Shown: positions 19,401 through 29,329, counted from the first letter of the stretch. The stretch: DNA of 64,000 nt from Massilia phosphatilytica (GCF_002968015.1 NZ_PUIP01000004.1:248001-312000); one strand, 5' to 3'. Made by a program: numbers and translations. The notes: a model not told the origin generated them from the sequence alone.

Positions 19401-21247
19401 GTGGCCGTGAGGCTGCCGGCCGATTGCACGGTGCCCGCGTTGTCGAGGCGCGCGGCCTGCAGGGTGACGTCCTTGCCCACGCCTGCGCCGAGCAGCGTCG
19501 CCGTGGCGGCGTTCGTCACGGCGTCGCTGGCGCGGATGGACAGACCGTCGTTGGCCTGGACGGCGCCGGCGTTGGCAAGCGTCGTCGCCTGGATGGCAAT
19601 GCGGCCGGCGAGCGCGCGCCCCGTATTCGTCACCGCCGCGGCCTGCGCAGAGCCGACGGCGAGCAGCCCTTGCGCCTGCAGCAGGCCGCTGTTGGTCAGT
19701 TGCAGCGGCGCGGCGCCGCCGCCGTCGATGGCGATGCTGCCGCCGGCCAGCACGCTGCCGGCGTTGTCGAGTGCCGTCGTGGCGCGCAGCGACGCATCCG
19801 CGCCGGCCGTCAGTTGCGTCGGCGCGGTGAGACGCAGGGCGCCGCCGCGTGCCTGCACATCCAGCTTGCCGGTGGTGGTCGCCTTGACGGCATCGAGCAC
19901 GACGTCGCCAGCGGCGCCGAGCGTGAGCGCGGCCTTGCCGCTGTAGAGCGTGGCGTGCGTGGCGGCGATGCTGGCGGCATCCAGGCCGAACGCGCTGCCC
20001 GCGCCCCACGTGCTGCCGTCGATGGCGGCGGCGCCCGTCAGCTTGACGTCGACGGACCCGTTGGCGCTGCGGGTGGCGTTGGCGGCCGAGGTGTCGGCGA
20101 GGCTCGCCGCCTGGATCGCCAGGTTGTTCCCGGCCTTGAGCGCGCCTTCGTTCAGGGCCAGGGCGCCGGCTGCGGCCACGTTCAGGTCGCGCGTGGCGCT
20201 GACGGCGGCGTTGGTACCGCCGATCTCGACCTGGCCCGCGCCCGTCTGGGTGAGCGCCACGTCGCGCGCGGCCGACACGCGGCCCTGCACGAGGACCTTG
20301 CCGGCGGCGTCGACGCGGAAGTCGTCCGCGCTGGCGGCGGCATCGCCCAGCATGCGCACGCCCACGCCGGCTTCCGTCGCGATCAGCCGGATGCGGCCCG
20401 CGTACATGCCGCCCAGCGCGGTCGAGTCGATCGCGTACTGCGGCTTGTCGGCCGCGGTGGCCACGGTGCCGGCGATGTTGCGGCCGTCGTAATGCCACTG
20501 GACCGGTCCCGTGAAGACGCCGAGTTCACCGGCGCCCGCCACGTTGACCTGGCCATCGATCCTGACGCTGCGCGCGACGAGGTCGAGAATCTGCTGGGCG
20601 CTGGCATCCACGCCCGCGCCCCCGATCGCGATGTCGCCGCGGGTGACGTTGAAGCCGATCAGGTTGCCGTCGGCCGCCCACACGGGCGTGCCGGTCGCCA
20701 GCGTGACGCGGTCGGTGTTGATGAAGCCGCAGCCCGTGCACGTGAGACCGTTCGGGTTGACGACGATGACGTCCGCGCGGTTGCCGTACACCTCGGTGTA
20801 CCCGGCCAGCGTGGACCGGTTGGTCGACGTGACCTCGTTCAGGATGATCCTTGCCGCGTTCTTGATGTTGGTATTGCCGACCAGGCCCCCGGCCAGTCGC
20901 GACTGGCCCACCGCGGCCTGCGTGAACGGGGTGTTGTTCAGCACGAGGCCCTTGGCGTCGACGTTGTACGTGTCGAAGGTATTGTGCGAGATGCCGGCGC
21001 CGTTCGGCGTGTCGATGTTAACGACCGGCACGCCGTTCGGCGCGATATACGTATTGGTCTTGCCGCCGTTGGGGACGACGGACGTGGGTGGTTTCGTCTG
21101 GGCCCACGCGGCGGCCGGGGCGACGGCGGCCAGGACGGTGGCCGCGAGGACGGCGCGGCCTGACTTGCCGCGCCCGCGGGCGCTTTCGGCGGCGATGACA
21201 TACGCGCCGCGGGCGGCGCTCCAGACGTGGCGATACGAGCGGTTCAT
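13436..21247 (-). CDS. Filamentous haemagglutinin / CdiA-like two-partner secretion exoprotein (TpsA)
   Basis: 2603 residues. An extended signal peptide ([20 protein letters not shown]..., to about residue 50) is followed by the TPS secretion domain, with [16 protein letters not shown] (the NPNG motif and a CxxC) near residue 165. Haemagglutinin-type repeats alternating 'NSG', 'NAGTV' and 'AGGS' phrases fill about 330-1230. A non-repeat block follows ([34 protein letters not shown]). About 1510-1620 resembles the CdiA segment with a predicted helical bundle ([18 protein letters not shown]). A second, Ser/Gly-rich repeat field runs to the end. There is no VENN pretoxin motif and no toxin domain; the protein stops at EVKTGQP inside the antisense of mntP. 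It is a surface adhesin or a decapitated CdiA. Confidence 0.93.
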   Translation of the reverse strand: MNRSYRHVWSAARGAYVIAAESARGRGKSGRAVLAATVLAAVAPAAAWAQTKPPTSVVPNGGKTNTYIAPNGVPVVNIDTPNGAGISHNTFDTYNVDAKGLVLNNTPFTQAAVGQSRLAGGLVGNTNIKNAARIILNEVTSTNRSTLAGYTEVYGNRADVIVVNPNGLTCTGCGFINTDRVTLATGTPVWAADGNLIGFNVTRGDIAIGGAGVDASAQQILDLVARSVRIDGQVNVAGAGELGVFTGPVQWHYDGRNIAGTVATAADKPQYAIDSTALGGMYAGRIRLIATEAGVGVRMLGDAAASADDFRVDAAGKVLVQGRVSAARDVALTQTGAGQVEIGGTNAAVSATRDLNVAAAGALALNEGALKAGNNLAIQAASLADTSAANATRSANGSVDVKLTGAAAIDGSTWGAGSAFGLDAASIAATHATLYSGKAALTLGAAGDVVLDAVKATTTGKLDVQARGGALRLTAPTQLTAGADASLRATTALDNAGSVLAGGSIAIDGGGAAPLQLTNSGLLQAQGLLAVGSAQAAAVTNTGRALAGRIAIQATTLANAGAVQANDGLSIRASDAVTNAATATLLGAGVGKDVTLQAARLDNAGTVQSAGSLTATIAGTAANSGKLLTTAAADGGADGRLTVQAGSIANTGTVAAAGAATLQSSADVVNRALVQGASLTVTAGTGVTNDGADSALLGRNAALITARDVANAGTIQAGTDLFVTAGGALANTNAIQTLGPSGSLVLTGGSVANGGTVQAGGSASLESTTGMLTNTGQVIAARNLDLDAATTLLNADARSVMQTASNFTAHAGKFVNGGAISAGKNATVNATGSLTTSGLIETTVTGGSVTLLGASVGNGGTIRAVDAASLAATAGDLQNNGQIKAATGLDVAATQAIANAGATSLLSGRTLNGRAASFTNSGTAQGETNVTIDVAGALANTAVVQATGAGAALDLRAGTITNGGTAASGGTASLASRTGGIVNSSQVQARDALALAMATTLDNSGKIIGQAGVTLTGATGFGVTNSGRIQAAAALNVGAPSAAAAYVTSSGTLFGDTLGVYAATLTNQGRIQSNGAATLSGADIVNQGSGAVILTGMDGSASTITATGSLRNEGAIHTAGDLAVTAPRLDNTNTGGISSEANLTTSAGGAGFDNAGALYAGGKLTVNATGQVVNNTMTGTMDANDIEVAAGTFNNYNTVIALRDTTITTTDAFNNLPTGRIPNVIIAQVINGGVTTPYDWEGNCAFLSSGCDHLVTWAQSVNWIQGLDGAMPTQFGQVIAARTINIHYGQSGVNQASLISAPNVNISGSGAFTNTDLHLEQIDYARRWHMTKIGHLIADDEYYYSYPTTDSQYGCNDGGCFTGSAGSAGAAQAAAHLMETGRHVTQKWKAGIYATNLTFAGGSLMNLGSPYQQGTQAQAVGADSAVAADPLAGTPLGSTFKALVSKLPANAKTQTVAAAPAQQFQGLNLNLPTNPNGYFVTAKDPNSHYLVETNPLFGAGSNSVGSDYLTKLLNINPDKEIRRLGDANYEAKLVRDQLIAQTGANVLKGMASEAAQMQALMDNASSQAGKLGLVYGQAPSADQVANLTEDMVWMVETVVGGQKVVAPVVYLARSTKDAIEGGGPVISATNMKIDAGTVSNTGGTIKGDKLDITAKGDITNTGGKIKGGDVSLKSTEGSIVNQTVAETRGGKDFARTTIGAAAGIESTGKLNLDAAKDITVKGADVKAGGDASLAAGGNVTFDTIQNTTADATMHRSAGLLGGSGSGSGLATTTNIGSNLASGGNLKIKSGGDTTIAGSQVKVGGDLALDATGNVNVISRQDTRETTSYSEHSGLGVGGGLFGNTSTTTDTFQGRNVAAGIDVKGNAAIKSGDTLTLQGSKLNVGGGADIQAGQVQVLAGQDVDRTTTTTKTTSFLKLDGAGGDTAAGAGASAGKGVGSKAGAGIGAEAHAGASASGSAGVTLAETKTTNTYDYNARAVGSEINVGKDLSVKADKDITLQGAKVNTGGDTNLDARNVNVLASQDVHVSSSKTSTTQIGLYADSNNEASASAGARTGMVTGAGAEAGASFDTTVDFIRTKTTQTDSLNVHNNGTTINANGKLNINAKDKLTVQGSELGGENGVALKAKDMAFTAATDIDQTSTTTTKTSAGLYYSGDAKAKASASNGMLGGGGAASASAKAGEGVQVRHSEATDASGTTTAQVSSIRSGNGDITRTATGNITDIGTNIDAAGNFTQTATTIDSKAAANTGWTSSNASSHEARIGVYAEASADAGATGAPGASGAGVSVGIEAQYTGTQSSSSSNSSTAVVSNIRAGGKVTSTSSGATTMEGTNIKGDKGVEIGAQSLDYKAAHDTSSSSASEQTINAAANVGVGLGSKTVEGGASGGFDKASDSARSSTAVTGGIQSGAGLVIKTQGDARFEGTDIAAKGDATVGAGGKLTMDAARNESSSSSSSSSFQAGVQVSGGGGKGGKGGESGGGLTLGGGFQNDTSTSNQAVTGSVRSGSNLTLSAGDKASFEGTQLKAGGAATVAGGAVELKDAKSTSSTTSSGFAAGIGVSGGSKDGKSSGAGMATVEGGHSSDKKTTSTKATLEAGKGVEVKTGQP

Positions 21248-21260
21248 GGTCTCGGTGCTT

Positions 21261-22985
21261 TCAAATCTCGATGTTCAAACGGACCCAGGTCTGGGTGCCT
21301 TCGCGCTGGAAGGTGTGCGGTTCGTGCAGTGCACGCGTGGCGGAAACGTCCAGCGAGGTACGCTTCCACGCGATGTTCAGGCCCAGCGCGGCGCCGGCGA
21401 GCGTGCCGTCCGGGATGCCCGCGACGCGGTTGCCGACATGGCCCGCGTCGATGCCGGCGTAGGCACGCAGCGGCACCGCCTGGCCGAACAGCGGCAGGAC
21501 GGGACGCACGAAGACCTCGTTCCGCACGTATGCGCCGCGGTCGCCGGACAGCGTGTTGTTGTAGAAGCCGCGCACGGTGTAGGGGCCGCCGATCAGCATC
21601 TGCTCGGAGCCGAACAGCGTGTCCAGCGCATACTGGCCCGTCAGGCTGGAGGAGAATCCCGCATCGAGGATGCCGATCCGGAACGGCCGCATCCAGTTGG
21701 CGTTGAGGGTCACCTTGCCGAACTGCGCGTGCCCCGCGCCGTCGGCCAGGCCGTCCGCATCGTGCAGCGCGCCGGCGATGCCGAGGCCGCGCGAGTAGCC
21801 CAGGTCGACGGACAGGGCGCCACCCAGCAGCGTCGTGCTGGCCGTGCCGCCCAGGTCGAACACCGACAGCTTGCGGCTGCTGACCCCCAGCAGTTCGCCG
21901 CCCAGGTAGTTCTTGCTGTCCTTGACGGTCAGGTTGCCGTAGACGCCGGCGCGGGTGACCTGGTTGCGGTACAGGAGCTGGTCGATGCGCAGCGACGCGT
22001 TGCGCGACCGGCCCATGAATTGCAGCGCTTCGCCGCTGGGCAGCTGCACGGTGCTGACGAAGCGTGCATCGCTGGCCGTCGCCGTGAACGTCGTCCAGCG
22101 GAACGGGACGATCGCGGTCACGCTCTTGCTCTCCGAGCCCTTGTGTGCCATGTCGTTCGGCTGCGAGCGTCGATACGTGGCCAGCAGCAGCTCGTTGAGG
22201 CCGAGGATGCCGTCCGTGCTGACCGAAAAGCCGGCCTGGTTGCGGCCCGTGCTTTCGGAGCCGCTGTTGTCGCCCGTCAGGCTGGCATGCACGGGAAACG
22301 CCGGCTTGTTGTGGATGACGACGGTGCTCTCGCCCGGCGCGCCGCCGGGCTGGATGTCGAGTGTCGCGTTGTTCGACGCCAGGCGGTTCACCTGGTCGAT
22401 GCCTTGCTCGATGTCGCGCAGGTTCAGCAGCCCGCCGGCCGGCGGAAAGGCGTTCCACGGGTTGATGCGGGCGCCGTCGTCGACCTTCAGCGCGCCGAGG
22501 CGTCCTTCGATCACGAGGATCTCGAGACGCTTCTTGCCGAGATCCTGGGCGGGCAGGTAGGCGCGGGTGGTGACGTAGCCGCGATCGACGTAATCCTTGG
22601 TGATGCGGCCCAGGATCGCCTCGATCTCCGCGACGCCGAGGCAGCGGTGGCTGAATGTCGTCTCGATGCCGGCGCGCACGTCCGGGGACAGGCCAGGGGC
22701 GCCATGGATCGTGATCACGTCGATGTCGTGGCAGCGCGGGCCGGCGCCGGATGCGTCGACTTGCGGGTGCAGTCGGCTCGTGTCCAGGCCGGGTTCGACG
22801 CGCTCGCGCGGCTTGGCCGCTTCGATGTCGCGCTTGAGACGTTCTTCCTGCTGGCGTTGCAGCACGTCGGCGCGCTGGGCGGCGGCGGCCGGGTCGATGC
22901 CGGTCTGGGCATGCAGGTCGGGGACGATGGCGAAGGCGGCCGCGAGGGCGCAGACGAGCCGTGTCGGAAAGGGGGAGATGGCCAT
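21261..22985 (-). CDS. Two-partner secretion transporter, FhaC/ShlB type (TpsB)
   Basis: 574 residues. Signal peptide at about 1-24 (ending VPDLHAQ); a charged helix AADVLQRQQEE-like segment that plugs the pore in FhaC; two POTRA domains (TIHGAPGLSPDVRAGIE, then LEILVIEGRLGALKV); and a 16-strand barrel ending in LNIEI. It secretes the haemagglutinin encoded 13 bases downstream, so the pair is an operon. I chose ATG 22983-22985, which opens the signal peptide, with AAGGA 11-15 bases upstream; a GTG at 23025-23027 is a longer alternative. Confidence 0.93.
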   Translation of the reverse strand: MAISPFPTRLVCALAAAFAIVPDLHAQTGIDPAAAAQRADVLQRQQEERLKRDIEAAKPRERVEPGLDTSRLHPQVDASGAGPRCHDIDVITIHGAPGLSPDVRAGIETTFSHRCLGVAEIEAILGRITKDYVDRGYVTTRAYLPAQDLGKKRLEILVIEGRLGALKVDDGARINPWNAFPPAGGLLNLRDIEQGIDQVNRLASNNATLDIQPGGAPGESTVVIHNKPAFPVHASLTGDNSGSESTGRNQAGFSVSTDGILGLNELLLATYRRSQPNDMAHKGSESKSVTAIVPFRWTTFTATASDARFVSTVQLPSGEALQFMGRSRNASLRIDQLLYRNQVTRAGVYGNLTVKDSKNYLGGELLGVSSRKLSVFDLGGTASTTLLGGALSVDLGYSRGLGIAGALHDADGLADGAGHAQFGKVTLNANWMRPFRIGILDAGFSSSLTGQYALDTLFGSEQMLIGGPYTVRGFYNNTLSGDRGAYVRNEVFVRPVLPLFGQAVPLRAYAGIDAGHVGNRVAGIPDGTLAGAALGLNIAWKRTSLDVSATRALHEPHTFQREGTQTWVRLNIEI

Positions 22986-23064
22986 GGGAGGCGGTGATCC
23001 TTGAGATTGTCGAACACGCCAGCGCACTCCGGATTTACCGATTTGCCCGCTGGAAATGTTCTAA

Positions 23065-23094
23065 ATCTTAGCGACCAGCCTCAGCCGTTGTCAC
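23065..23094 (-). promoter_or_regulatory. Probable promoter of the two-partner secretion operon
   Basis: On the minus strand GTGACA (23089-23094), an 18-base spacer and TAAGAT (23065-23070). The region 23030-23180 is clearly richer in A and T than the genes around it. No operator is apparent. Confidence 0.55.
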
Positions 23095-23183
23095 GGCGAA
23101 TCCTGCGCGATTGCCTTTACTGATGCTTTACAGCAACGATTTTTGGAATGGCCGTAACAGAATATCTACGCCGAGTAGGGGAA

Positions 23184-24368
23184 TTATTCTTGAACAGGCA
23201 AAGTTGCGATTGTTTCATTCCCAGTTTGCGCACGCTCGTGCGCGCGCGCCGGCTTGCCGTCCATCCAGCGCCGCGTGAGCCATGCGCGGACCGGCTCGTC
23301 GCAATACTTCAGCAACAGCCAGGCCAACGCCACGCACGCGGCGAACGTGGCGGCAGCGACGGGCAGGCCGTCGCGCAACGACACGTGGTGTTCGTTGGTC
23401 CATGCCGTGTACGTGTACACGAACGGATAATGGATGATGTACAGCGGATACGACAGCCCGCCGAGCGCGGCGCACACGCGGCCCGTGCGCGCATTGGCGG
23501 TTGCGCTGGCGCCTAGCCAGACCACGAGGGGGAACAGAGCGACGATGCACACCGCTTCGTACAGGCCGTTCATCCACAGCGTCGCCGGGCCGCCGAAGCG
23601 CGGCAAAGCCATCGTGGCGAACAGGATGGCGGCGGCGAGCGGGAATGCGTGGGCGATACGGCCCGGGCGCACGACGCGCGACAGCAGCAGGCCCGCGCAG
23701 AACGGATAGGCCAGGCGCGTGAAGCCCAGCTGGAACTGGACGGGGTCCAGCGACCAGCCGCCGATCACGTCGCCGTTCGGTCCTTTCACCAGGTAGTGCA
23801 AGAGGGCCGCGCCGGCCAGCAGCGCGAGCACGGCCAGGATCCGGTTCGGCAGCCGCCGCAGCACCAGCGCGTACAGCACGTTCGCCACGTATTCGAAGAA
23901 CAGCGACCACGCGGGGCCGTTCAGCGGATGCATCTCGCCCCAGCCGCGCAGGTCCAGCGCGGGCGGCACCGGCAGCAGGGTCATGCCGACGACCATGATC
24001 AGCAGCATGCGCCACAGCGGCGTATCCGCGATCATCGGGAACAGCGGCCCGGCCTGGAAGTAGAACATCAGCGCGCCGACCACCATCGCGACGACGATCA
24101 TCGGATGCAGGCGGATCAGCCGGCGCCTGAAGAACTCGCCCAGCGACATGCGCCGCCAGCGGTCGTCGTAGGCGTAGCCGATCACGAAGCCGGACAACAG
24201 GAAGAAGAAGTCCACGGCGAGGTAGCCGTGGTTGATCACCTGGGCGAAGCGGTTCACGGCGTGCGCCTCGCACAGGTGGAACGCGACGACCGTCAGCGCC
24301 GCGACGCCGCGCAGGCCGTCGAGCACGGGATAGTGGCGCTTGGTGTCGGCGAAAGCGGCTGCCTTCAT
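23184..24368 (-). CDS. Acyltransferase family 3 (OafA/OPGC-like) membrane protein
   Basis: 394 residues with about ten membrane helices. The family signature is clear: PVLDGLRGVAALTVVAFHL near residue 15 with the conserved Arg and His, then YLAVDFFFLLSGFVIGYAY and RRLIRLHPM. Such enzymes move acetyl, succinyl or other acyl groups across the inner membrane onto sugars. ATG 24366-24368 overlaps the TGA of the halogenase gene, so it is coupled to that operon. Its place here suggests acylation of a glycan or a lipid-linked product; the acceptor is unknown. Confidence 0.88.
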   Translation of the reverse strand: MKAAAFADTKRHYPVLDGLRGVAALTVVAFHLCEAHAVNRFAQVINHGYLAVDFFFLLSGFVIGYAYDDRWRRMSLGEFFRRRLIRLHPMIVVAMVVGALMFYFQAGPLFPMIADTPLWRMLLIMVVGMTLLPVPPALDLRGWGEMHPLNGPAWSLFFEYVANVLYALVLRRLPNRILAVLALLAGAALLHYLVKGPNGDVIGGWSLDPVQFQLGFTRLAYPFCAGLLLSRVVRPGRIAHAFPLAAAILFATMALPRFGGPATLWMNGLYEAVCIVALFPLVVWLGASATANARTGRVCAALGGLSYPLYIIHYPFVYTYTAWTNEHHVSLRDGLPVAAATFAACVALAWLLLKYCDEPVRAWLTRRWMDGKPARAHERAQTGNETIATLPVQE

Positions 24369-25876
24369 GGTTTGCCGGCCGGGCAGTAGCGTTCCACGTA
24401 TTGCTGGTGCGGCGGCAGTTGCGACACCGTTCGCCGCACGCCGTTCCTGATGCCGTCCAGGAAGCCGCGCAGCTCGTCGTCGCCCATCAGGTCCGCGCTC
24501 GGGTGCCAGCGTTCGGGCGTGAGACCCTGGCCCAGCATCACCTGCACCCACGAGTTTTCCGCGAACAGTTCGTTCCCTTCGCGGAACACACGGCCGCCGT
24601 CGCGGAACAGGTCGATGCGGTGCTGCAGGCTGGCCGGGACGGGCATCGTCGCCGCGTCGTGCCAGTACGGCGTGTCGCGCCGGTTCGTGACCTTGTAGTG
24701 CAGGATGATGAAGTCGCGGATCGTGCGGATGTCTTCCTCGGCCTGCGCATTGTATTCGTCGACGTCCGATTGCTGGATGCCGTGCGTCGGGAAGATCTGC
24801 AGCAGGCGCACGATGCCGCGCTGGATCAGGTGGATGCTCGTCGATTCGATCGGCTCCAGGAAGCCGCTCGCGAGACCGAGGCCGATGCAGTTGCCCGCCC
24901 AGACCTGCTTGCGCTGGCCCGGCGTGAAGCGGATCACGCGCGGCTCCGTCAGCACCTTGCCTTCGATGTTGCCGAGCAGCGTGGCGCGCGCCGTGGCCTC
25001 GTCCGTATGGCGGCTGGAGAACACGATGCCGTTGCCCGTGCGGTGCTGCAGCGGGATGCGCCATTGCCAGCCCCAGTCGTGCGCCATCGAACGCGTCAAC
25101 GGTACGGCCGGGCCGGTGGATTCCGTCTGGACCGCGATGGCGCAGTCGTTGAACAGCCATTGCGACCAGTCCTCGTACTCGACGCCCATCGTCTGGCCCA
25201 GCAGCAGCGAACGGAAGCCCGTGCAGTCGATGAACAGGTCGCCCTCGACGCGCGAACCGGAATCCAGCACGAGCGCGGTGATGTGGCCCGTCGCCGGGTC
25301 GGTGTCGACCCTGGCGATCTTCGCCTCGATGCGCTCGGCGCCGAAGTGTTCGGAAAAGCGGCGCAGGTAGCGGGCGTAGCGCGTGGCGTCCAGGTGGTAG
25401 GCGTAGTTGATGCCCTGGTTCGGCAGGTGGCCGAAGCGCTTTTCCTGCGACGCGACGAGCTCCAGGCAGTAGTCGCCGTAGTCGCTGGCGAGGCCGCGCT
25501 CGCGGCCCTTCAGCCAGAAGTGCTGGAAGCCGGCCGTCCAGTGGTCCGTGCCGGTCATGCCGAAGGAGTGGATATAGTCTTCGCCGCGCGCGCGCCAGCC
25601 CTCGAAGCTGATGCCCAGCTTGAACGTGGCCTGCGTCGCGGCCATGAATTCCTGTTCGCCGATGTCGAGCAGGCGGTGGAAGTGCACCAGGCTCGGGATC
25701 GTCGCCTCGCCCACGCCGACGGTCCCGATGTCGTCCGACTCGACCAGCTTGATGTCGACGACCTTGCCGAGGGTCCGCGCCAGCGCGGCGGCGGCCATCC
25801 AGCCGGCGGTGCCGCCGCCGGCGATGACGACGCGGCGGATCGGGCGGCCGCGGTCCTGTTGATTGTTGTTCTCCAT
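24365..25876 (-). CDS. Flavin-dependent tryptophan-halogenase family protein (first copy)
   Basis: 503 residues. FAD-binding GGGTAGW at residues 20-26; Lys86 in ATFKLGI matches the catalytic lysine of PrnA/RebH; the WxWxIP motif is seen as GWQWRIPLQ; and FLEPIESTSIHL carries the conserved glutamate. All landmark residues are therefore present. The start at 25874-25876 follows AGGAGT at ideal spacing. Enzymes of this family in TonB-receptor glycan loci have no proven substrate, so halogenation of free tryptophan should not be assumed. It lies 32 bases after the cupin gene and overlaps the acyltransferase. Confidence 0.9.
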   Translation of the reverse strand: MENNNQQDRGRPIRRVVIAGGGTAGWMAAAALARTLGKVVDIKLVESDDIGTVGVGEATIPSLVHFHRLLDIGEQEFMAATQATFKLGISFEGWRARGEDYIHSFGMTGTDHWTAGFQHFWLKGRERGLASDYGDYCLELVASQEKRFGHLPNQGINYAYHLDATRYARYLRRFSEHFGAERIEAKIARVDTDPATGHITALVLDSGSRVEGDLFIDCTGFRSLLLGQTMGVEYEDWSQWLFNDCAIAVQTESTGPAVPLTRSMAHDWGWQWRIPLQHRTGNGIVFSSRHTDEATARATLLGNIEGKVLTEPRVIRFTPGQRKQVWAGNCIGLGLASGFLEPIESTSIHLIQRGIVRLLQIFPTHGIQQSDVDEYNAQAEEDIRTIRDFIILHYKVTNRRDTPYWHDAATMPVPASLQHRIDLFRDGGRVFREGNELFAENSWVQVMLGQGLTPERWHPSADLMGDDELRGFLDGIRNGVRRTVSQLPPHQQYVERYCPAGKP

Positions 25877-25908
25877 GTTTCTACTCCTGGCTTGTACAGC
25901 TTGTAGTC

Positions 25909-26919
25909 TTATCGGTTGATACGGCGCAGCAGCTGGCCGCGCAGCACGCGCGCGCCGTCTTCGTCGAGCGGCGACAGCGCATAGCGCGCATTCTCCGGAA
26001 TGTGCGCGAGGTTCGCGGGATCCGGCTCGAAGATATAGTGCCGGAAGATTTCCTGCCATGCGCGCCGTTGCTCGGGCGGCAGGTCGCGCATCGTCAGGAT
26101 CGCCAGCATCAGCGCGTTCGTCGGCGTATCCATCCAGTCCGGCGACTGGCGCCACCAGTAGTTCACGAGCACGTTGAACGCGGACAGCGCTTCCACGTGG
26201 TGCCACCACATCGACGGGATGAACAGCGCGTCGCCCGGCCCCATCTCCGCCACCTGCGCATGCTGCAGCGCCTCGGCGTAGCGGGGGAAGCGGTCGAAGT
26301 CCGGGTTGCGCACATCGACGAGGCTGATCGCCTGGCCGGCCGGGTTGAAGTCGAGCGGGCCGACGTACAGGTTTTTCAATTGCTCCGGCGGGAACAACGT
26401 GAAGCGGCGCTCGCCGACCGCCACGACCGCCAGATTGTCCGGCAGGTCGTAGTGCGTGGCGACGACGGTGCGGTTGCCGATCCAGATGCTGGCCAGCGGG
26501 TTGCGCCCGCCGAGGTCGATGTCGTTGGCGGCGCGCAGGCCCGGCAGGGCGCCGTCGATCGACGTCGAGCCCACGTAGATCGCTCCCGGGTCCGGGCGCA
26601 CGCGGTGCGCGGCCAGTTCGTCCAGCACCTGGTCGAGCCGCGCACGCACGTTGTGGAAGTTGAAGCCCGTGATCGTGTCGTTGTAGAAGAAGCGGCCGCC
26701 GATCTGCGGGGGGCCGAGCATCGCGTTGACGGTCGCGTCACGATAAAACTGGCGCAGGTAGGCGTCCGCGCTCTCCGCGGAGGCGCGACCCGCCTGCACG
26801 AGCGGCCAACCGGCGGCGAGGCCGCGCACGACGTACGGCTGCGTGGCGCGCAGCATCTCGTCCGGCAGCTTGCCGTCGAGTGGCGCCACCTCGCGGACAT
26901 GGTTAACGGCGGGCGTCAT
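25909..26919 (-). CDS. Cupin-like / JmjC-domain protein
   Basis: 336 residues. The double-stranded beta-helix carries the metal triad: His and Asp in ATHYDLPDN and a second His in FIPSMWWHHVEAL. FYNDTITGFNF and YVGSTSIDGALPGL flank it. This fits Fe(II)/2-oxoglutarate oxygenases of the JmjC/FIH type. Such proteins regularly accompany halogenase and SapC genes in glycan loci of Xanthomonas, Caulobacter and Alteromonas relatives; the substrate is unknown. Its start overlaps the end of the SapC gene by 17 bases. Confidence 0.88.
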   Translation of the reverse strand: MTPAVNHVREVAPLDGKLPDEMLRATQPYVVRGLAAGWPLVQAGRASAESADAYLRQFYRDATVNAMLGPPQIGGRFFYNDTITGFNFHNVRARLDQVLDELAAHRVRPDPGAIYVGSTSIDGALPGLRAANDIDLGGRNPLASIWIGNRTVVATHYDLPDNLAVVAVGERRFTLFPPEQLKNLYVGPLDFNPAGQAISLVDVRNPDFDRFPRYAEALQHAQVAEMGPGDALFIPSMWWHHVEALSAFNVLVNYWWRQSPDWMDTPTNALMLAILTMRDLPPEQRRAWQEIFRHYIFEPDPANLAHIPENARYALSPLDEDGARVLRGQLLRRINR

Positions 26920-27616
26920 TGGCGCGGTTCTTCCGTTGGATCAGGCCGCGGAACTGCGCCAGCGACGCCACCGCCATGTAGACGGCCTGCAGGTAGCCCT
27001 TGGCGTGCAGGTGCGCGAGCTGCTCGCCCGACAGGGCGGCGAGACGGTCTTCGTTGATCGTGTAGAAGCCGGCCAGGCGGTTTTGCGAGCCGTCGTCCAG
27101 TTCCACGTCCAGCACGAACGATTCGATCAGTTCCAGTTCCACGAGCGCGCCGACGAACGCGCGCGATGCCGCCAGGCCCTCGTGGATGGTGCGCAGCACG
27201 GAGCTGATGCGTTCCAGGTATTCGCTCGTACCGCCATAGGTCAGGAACAGGGCTTCGCCCTCGATGCCGCCGTCGCGCACGCGCGGGCTGTCCAGGTCGA
27301 TGTGGACGGACAGTTCCTCGCCGCCGCGGCCGATCATGAACGGCTGGCGTTCGATCGTGAGCGGAATCGTCGGCGCGTCCCAGCCGTTCGGGCCGAGGAA
27401 CAGGTTCTCGCCCTGTTCGAAGCCGAGTAATGCGAGCGCGTCGTAGCTGCCGTTGCCGTCCTGCGCGAAGACGATCGGGTAGCAGGCCTGCAGGTCGCGG
27501 AATTCGGCGGGGAAGGTCAGGGCCGACATCACGGCGTCGCCGTATGCCGCGCCGCGGGTGGTGACCACGCGCAGGTGCTTGTGGTCGACGTTGTTCAGGG
27601 GTGCATGGTTGGCCAT
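26903..27616 (-). CDS. SapC family protein
   Basis: 237 residues, the usual length. The SapC signature runs through the protein: FPAEFRDLQACYPIVFAQD, then LLGFEQGENLFLGPNGWDA and RQPFMIGR. The name comes from a gene near an S-layer locus of Campylobacter, but the function is not established. No signal peptide or membrane helix is visible, so it is probably cytoplasmic. The gene lies 44 bases after the second halogenase and overlaps the cupin gene, consistent with one transcript. Confidence 0.88.
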   Translation of the reverse strand: MANHAPLNNVDHKHLRVVTTRGAAYGDAVMSALTFPAEFRDLQACYPIVFAQDGNGSYDALALLGFEQGENLFLGPNGWDAPTIPLTIERQPFMIGRGGEELSVHIDLDSPRVRDGGIEGEALFLTYGGTSEYLERISSVLRTIHEGLAASRAFVGALVELELIESFVLDVELDDGSQNRLAGFYTINEDRLAALSGEQLAHLHAKGYLQAVYMAVASLAQFRGLIQRKNRANDARR

Positions 27617-27660
27617 CGGTGGTAGTCTCTCTCGTTATTGGTGTTGTGGTGGTCTCTCTG

Positions 27661-29193
27661 CTAGCCCGGCGGCATGCCGTACTGGCGGATGTGGTGGAGC
27701 ATCTCGCGGTTCGGAGGCAGTTGCGGCAGCATGCGCGCGGTAAGTCGCGCGGCCTCGCGGAAATAGTGGTCGGCGCGTTCCGGCAGGTCCGATGCGCGCG
27801 CCGTCAGTTCGGGCCGGAACCCCATCCCGTACAGGATGTACTGCCAGCTCGCGGACGGGAAGATCTCTTCGATGCGGGGGAAGTCGCGCCGCGACGGCGC
27901 GCGCGTACGCCACAGCGCGAGCAGTTCGCGCAGGCGCGGCGACTGCGTGCGCGGCGCGCGGTGATCCAGCCAGTAGGCGGTGTCCGTGCGCTTCGACAGC
28001 ACGTAGTGCAGCTTCAGGAAGTCGATGATGCGCTCCCACCGGTACGTGAACGCCTCGTTGAAGCGCGCGGAGATCGTGTCCATCTGCGCGCGCGTGGCCG
28101 GCAGGTCGTCCGCCAGCCAGGCCGCGGACAGTTCCACGAGCGCGAGCGCGGACGCTTCCAGCGGCTCGATGAACCCGGCGGACAGGCCGATCGCGACGAC
28201 GTTACGTTCCCAGAAGCGGGCGCGGTAGCCCGGGTCGAACGCGATCTTGCGCGGTGCCGGGATACCGGCGTCGCTGCCGGTCCTGGCCAGATAAGCGCGC
28301 AGCGTCTGCTCGGCGGCGTCATCGTCGACGTGGGCGCTGGAATACACGTAGCCCACGCCGCGCCGCGTGGGCAGGCCGATGTCCCAGATCCAGCCGTGCG
28401 ACTGCGCGATGGACGTCGTCTGCGACGCGATCGGCGTGTCGTCCGCGGGGTAGGGCACCTGCACCGCCAGGGCGCGGTCGTTGAACAGCACGTCGCGCTG
28501 GGACACGAGCGGCACGCCGTAGTGGCGGCCCAGAAGCAGCGACGCCATGCCCGTGCAGTCGATGAACAAGTCGCCCTCGACCACGCCCGCCTCGCGCGTG
28601 CGCAGGGCGGCGATGTCGCCGTCCTCGTGGGACACGATGTCGACGACGTGGGCCAGCACGTGGCGCACGCGCAGTTTTTCCACGCAGTGCTTCTGCAGGA
28701 AGACGCCGAATTTGCCGGCATCCAGGTGGTAGCCGTAGTTGGCGACGCCCGCGAATTCCGGCGTCTGCGGTTGCTTCGGCGCGCGGCCCTGCACGCACAA
28801 ATGGGGCTGGTAGCTGACGAGGTCCGCGAACGGGACGTCGCGGTGCGCCTGCTGCCACGCCGCGACGAGATTCGCTTCGCCATACCCCTGGGGCAGGGAA
28901 AAGGGGTGGAAATAGGTGTCGTCGTCGCTGCCGTCGACCCAGCGGTCGAAGCGCGACCCCTGCTTGAACGCGGCGTCGCATTCGCGGAAGAACGCGGCCT
29001 CGGAGACGCCGATGCGCTGCAGGGTCTCGCGCATGGACGGCCACGTCCCTTCGCCGACGCCGATGGGCGGCACGCCCGGCGATTCGACGAGCGTGACGGT
29101 CAGGCGCGGGTGTTCGGCCGCGAGGACGGCGGCCGTGAGCCAGCCGGCGGAGCCGCCGCCGACCACCACGACGTGTTCGATGGGTTTACTCAT
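27661..29193 (-). CDS. Flavin-dependent tryptophan-halogenase family protein (second copy)
   Basis: 510 residues. FAD-binding GGGSAGW at residues 12-18; Lys77 in AAFKQGSRF is the catalytic-lysine position; FIEPLEASALAL keeps the key glutamate. The WxWxIP motif is altered to GWIWDIGLP, with Gly where the first copy has Pro. Overall similarity to the other copy is low by eye outside the motifs, so this is an old divergence and not a recent duplication. The start at 29191-29193 directly opens the FAD fold. It is the first gene after the receptor, separated from it by a strong hairpin. Confidence 0.9.
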   Translation of the reverse strand: MSKPIEHVVVVGGGSAGWLTAAVLAAEHPRLTVTLVESPGVPPIGVGEGTWPSMRETLQRIGVSEAAFFRECDAAFKQGSRFDRWVDGSDDDTYFHPFSLPQGYGEANLVAAWQQAHRDVPFADLVSYQPHLCVQGRAPKQPQTPEFAGVANYGYHLDAGKFGVFLQKHCVEKLRVRHVLAHVVDIVSHEDGDIAALRTREAGVVEGDLFIDCTGMASLLLGRHYGVPLVSQRDVLFNDRALAVQVPYPADDTPIASQTTSIAQSHGWIWDIGLPTRRGVGYVYSSAHVDDDAAEQTLRAYLARTGSDAGIPAPRKIAFDPGYRARFWERNVVAIGLSAGFIEPLEASALALVELSAAWLADDLPATRAQMDTISARFNEAFTYRWERIIDFLKLHYVLSKRTDTAYWLDHRAPRTQSPRLRELLALWRTRAPSRRDFPRIEEIFPSASWQYILYGMGFRPELTARASDLPERADHYFREAARLTARMLPQLPPNREMLHHIRQYGMPPG

Positions 29194-29292
29194 CACAGCT
29201 TTCCTTTTTCCGGTGGGCCGCATGAGTCTACCTGAAAATGCTGCTTTTGGAACAACTTTTTATACGTTGAAACCGATTGCGGCAGGCTGCGC

Positions 29293-29322
29293 GTCCGCCG
29301 CAGGGAGCCCCCTGCGGCGGAC
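29293..29322 (-). terminator. Strong hairpin between the TonB receptor and the halogenase operon
   Basis: A perfect 13-base stem, GTCCGCCGCAGGG with CCCTGCGGCGGAC, and a 4-base loop, beginning seven bases after the receptor stop codon. No T-run follows on the minus strand, so it may protect the receptor mRNA 3' end or reduce read-through rather than end transcription fully. Confidence 0.6.
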
Positions 29323-29329
29323 CGGCGCA

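Noticed and set aside
17897..21163. Long open frame on the plus strand opposite the haemagglutinin gene
   Set aside because: It is the antisense shadow of a high-GC repetitive gene; its protein is an Arg/Ala/Gly-rich string without a fold or a ribosome-binding site.
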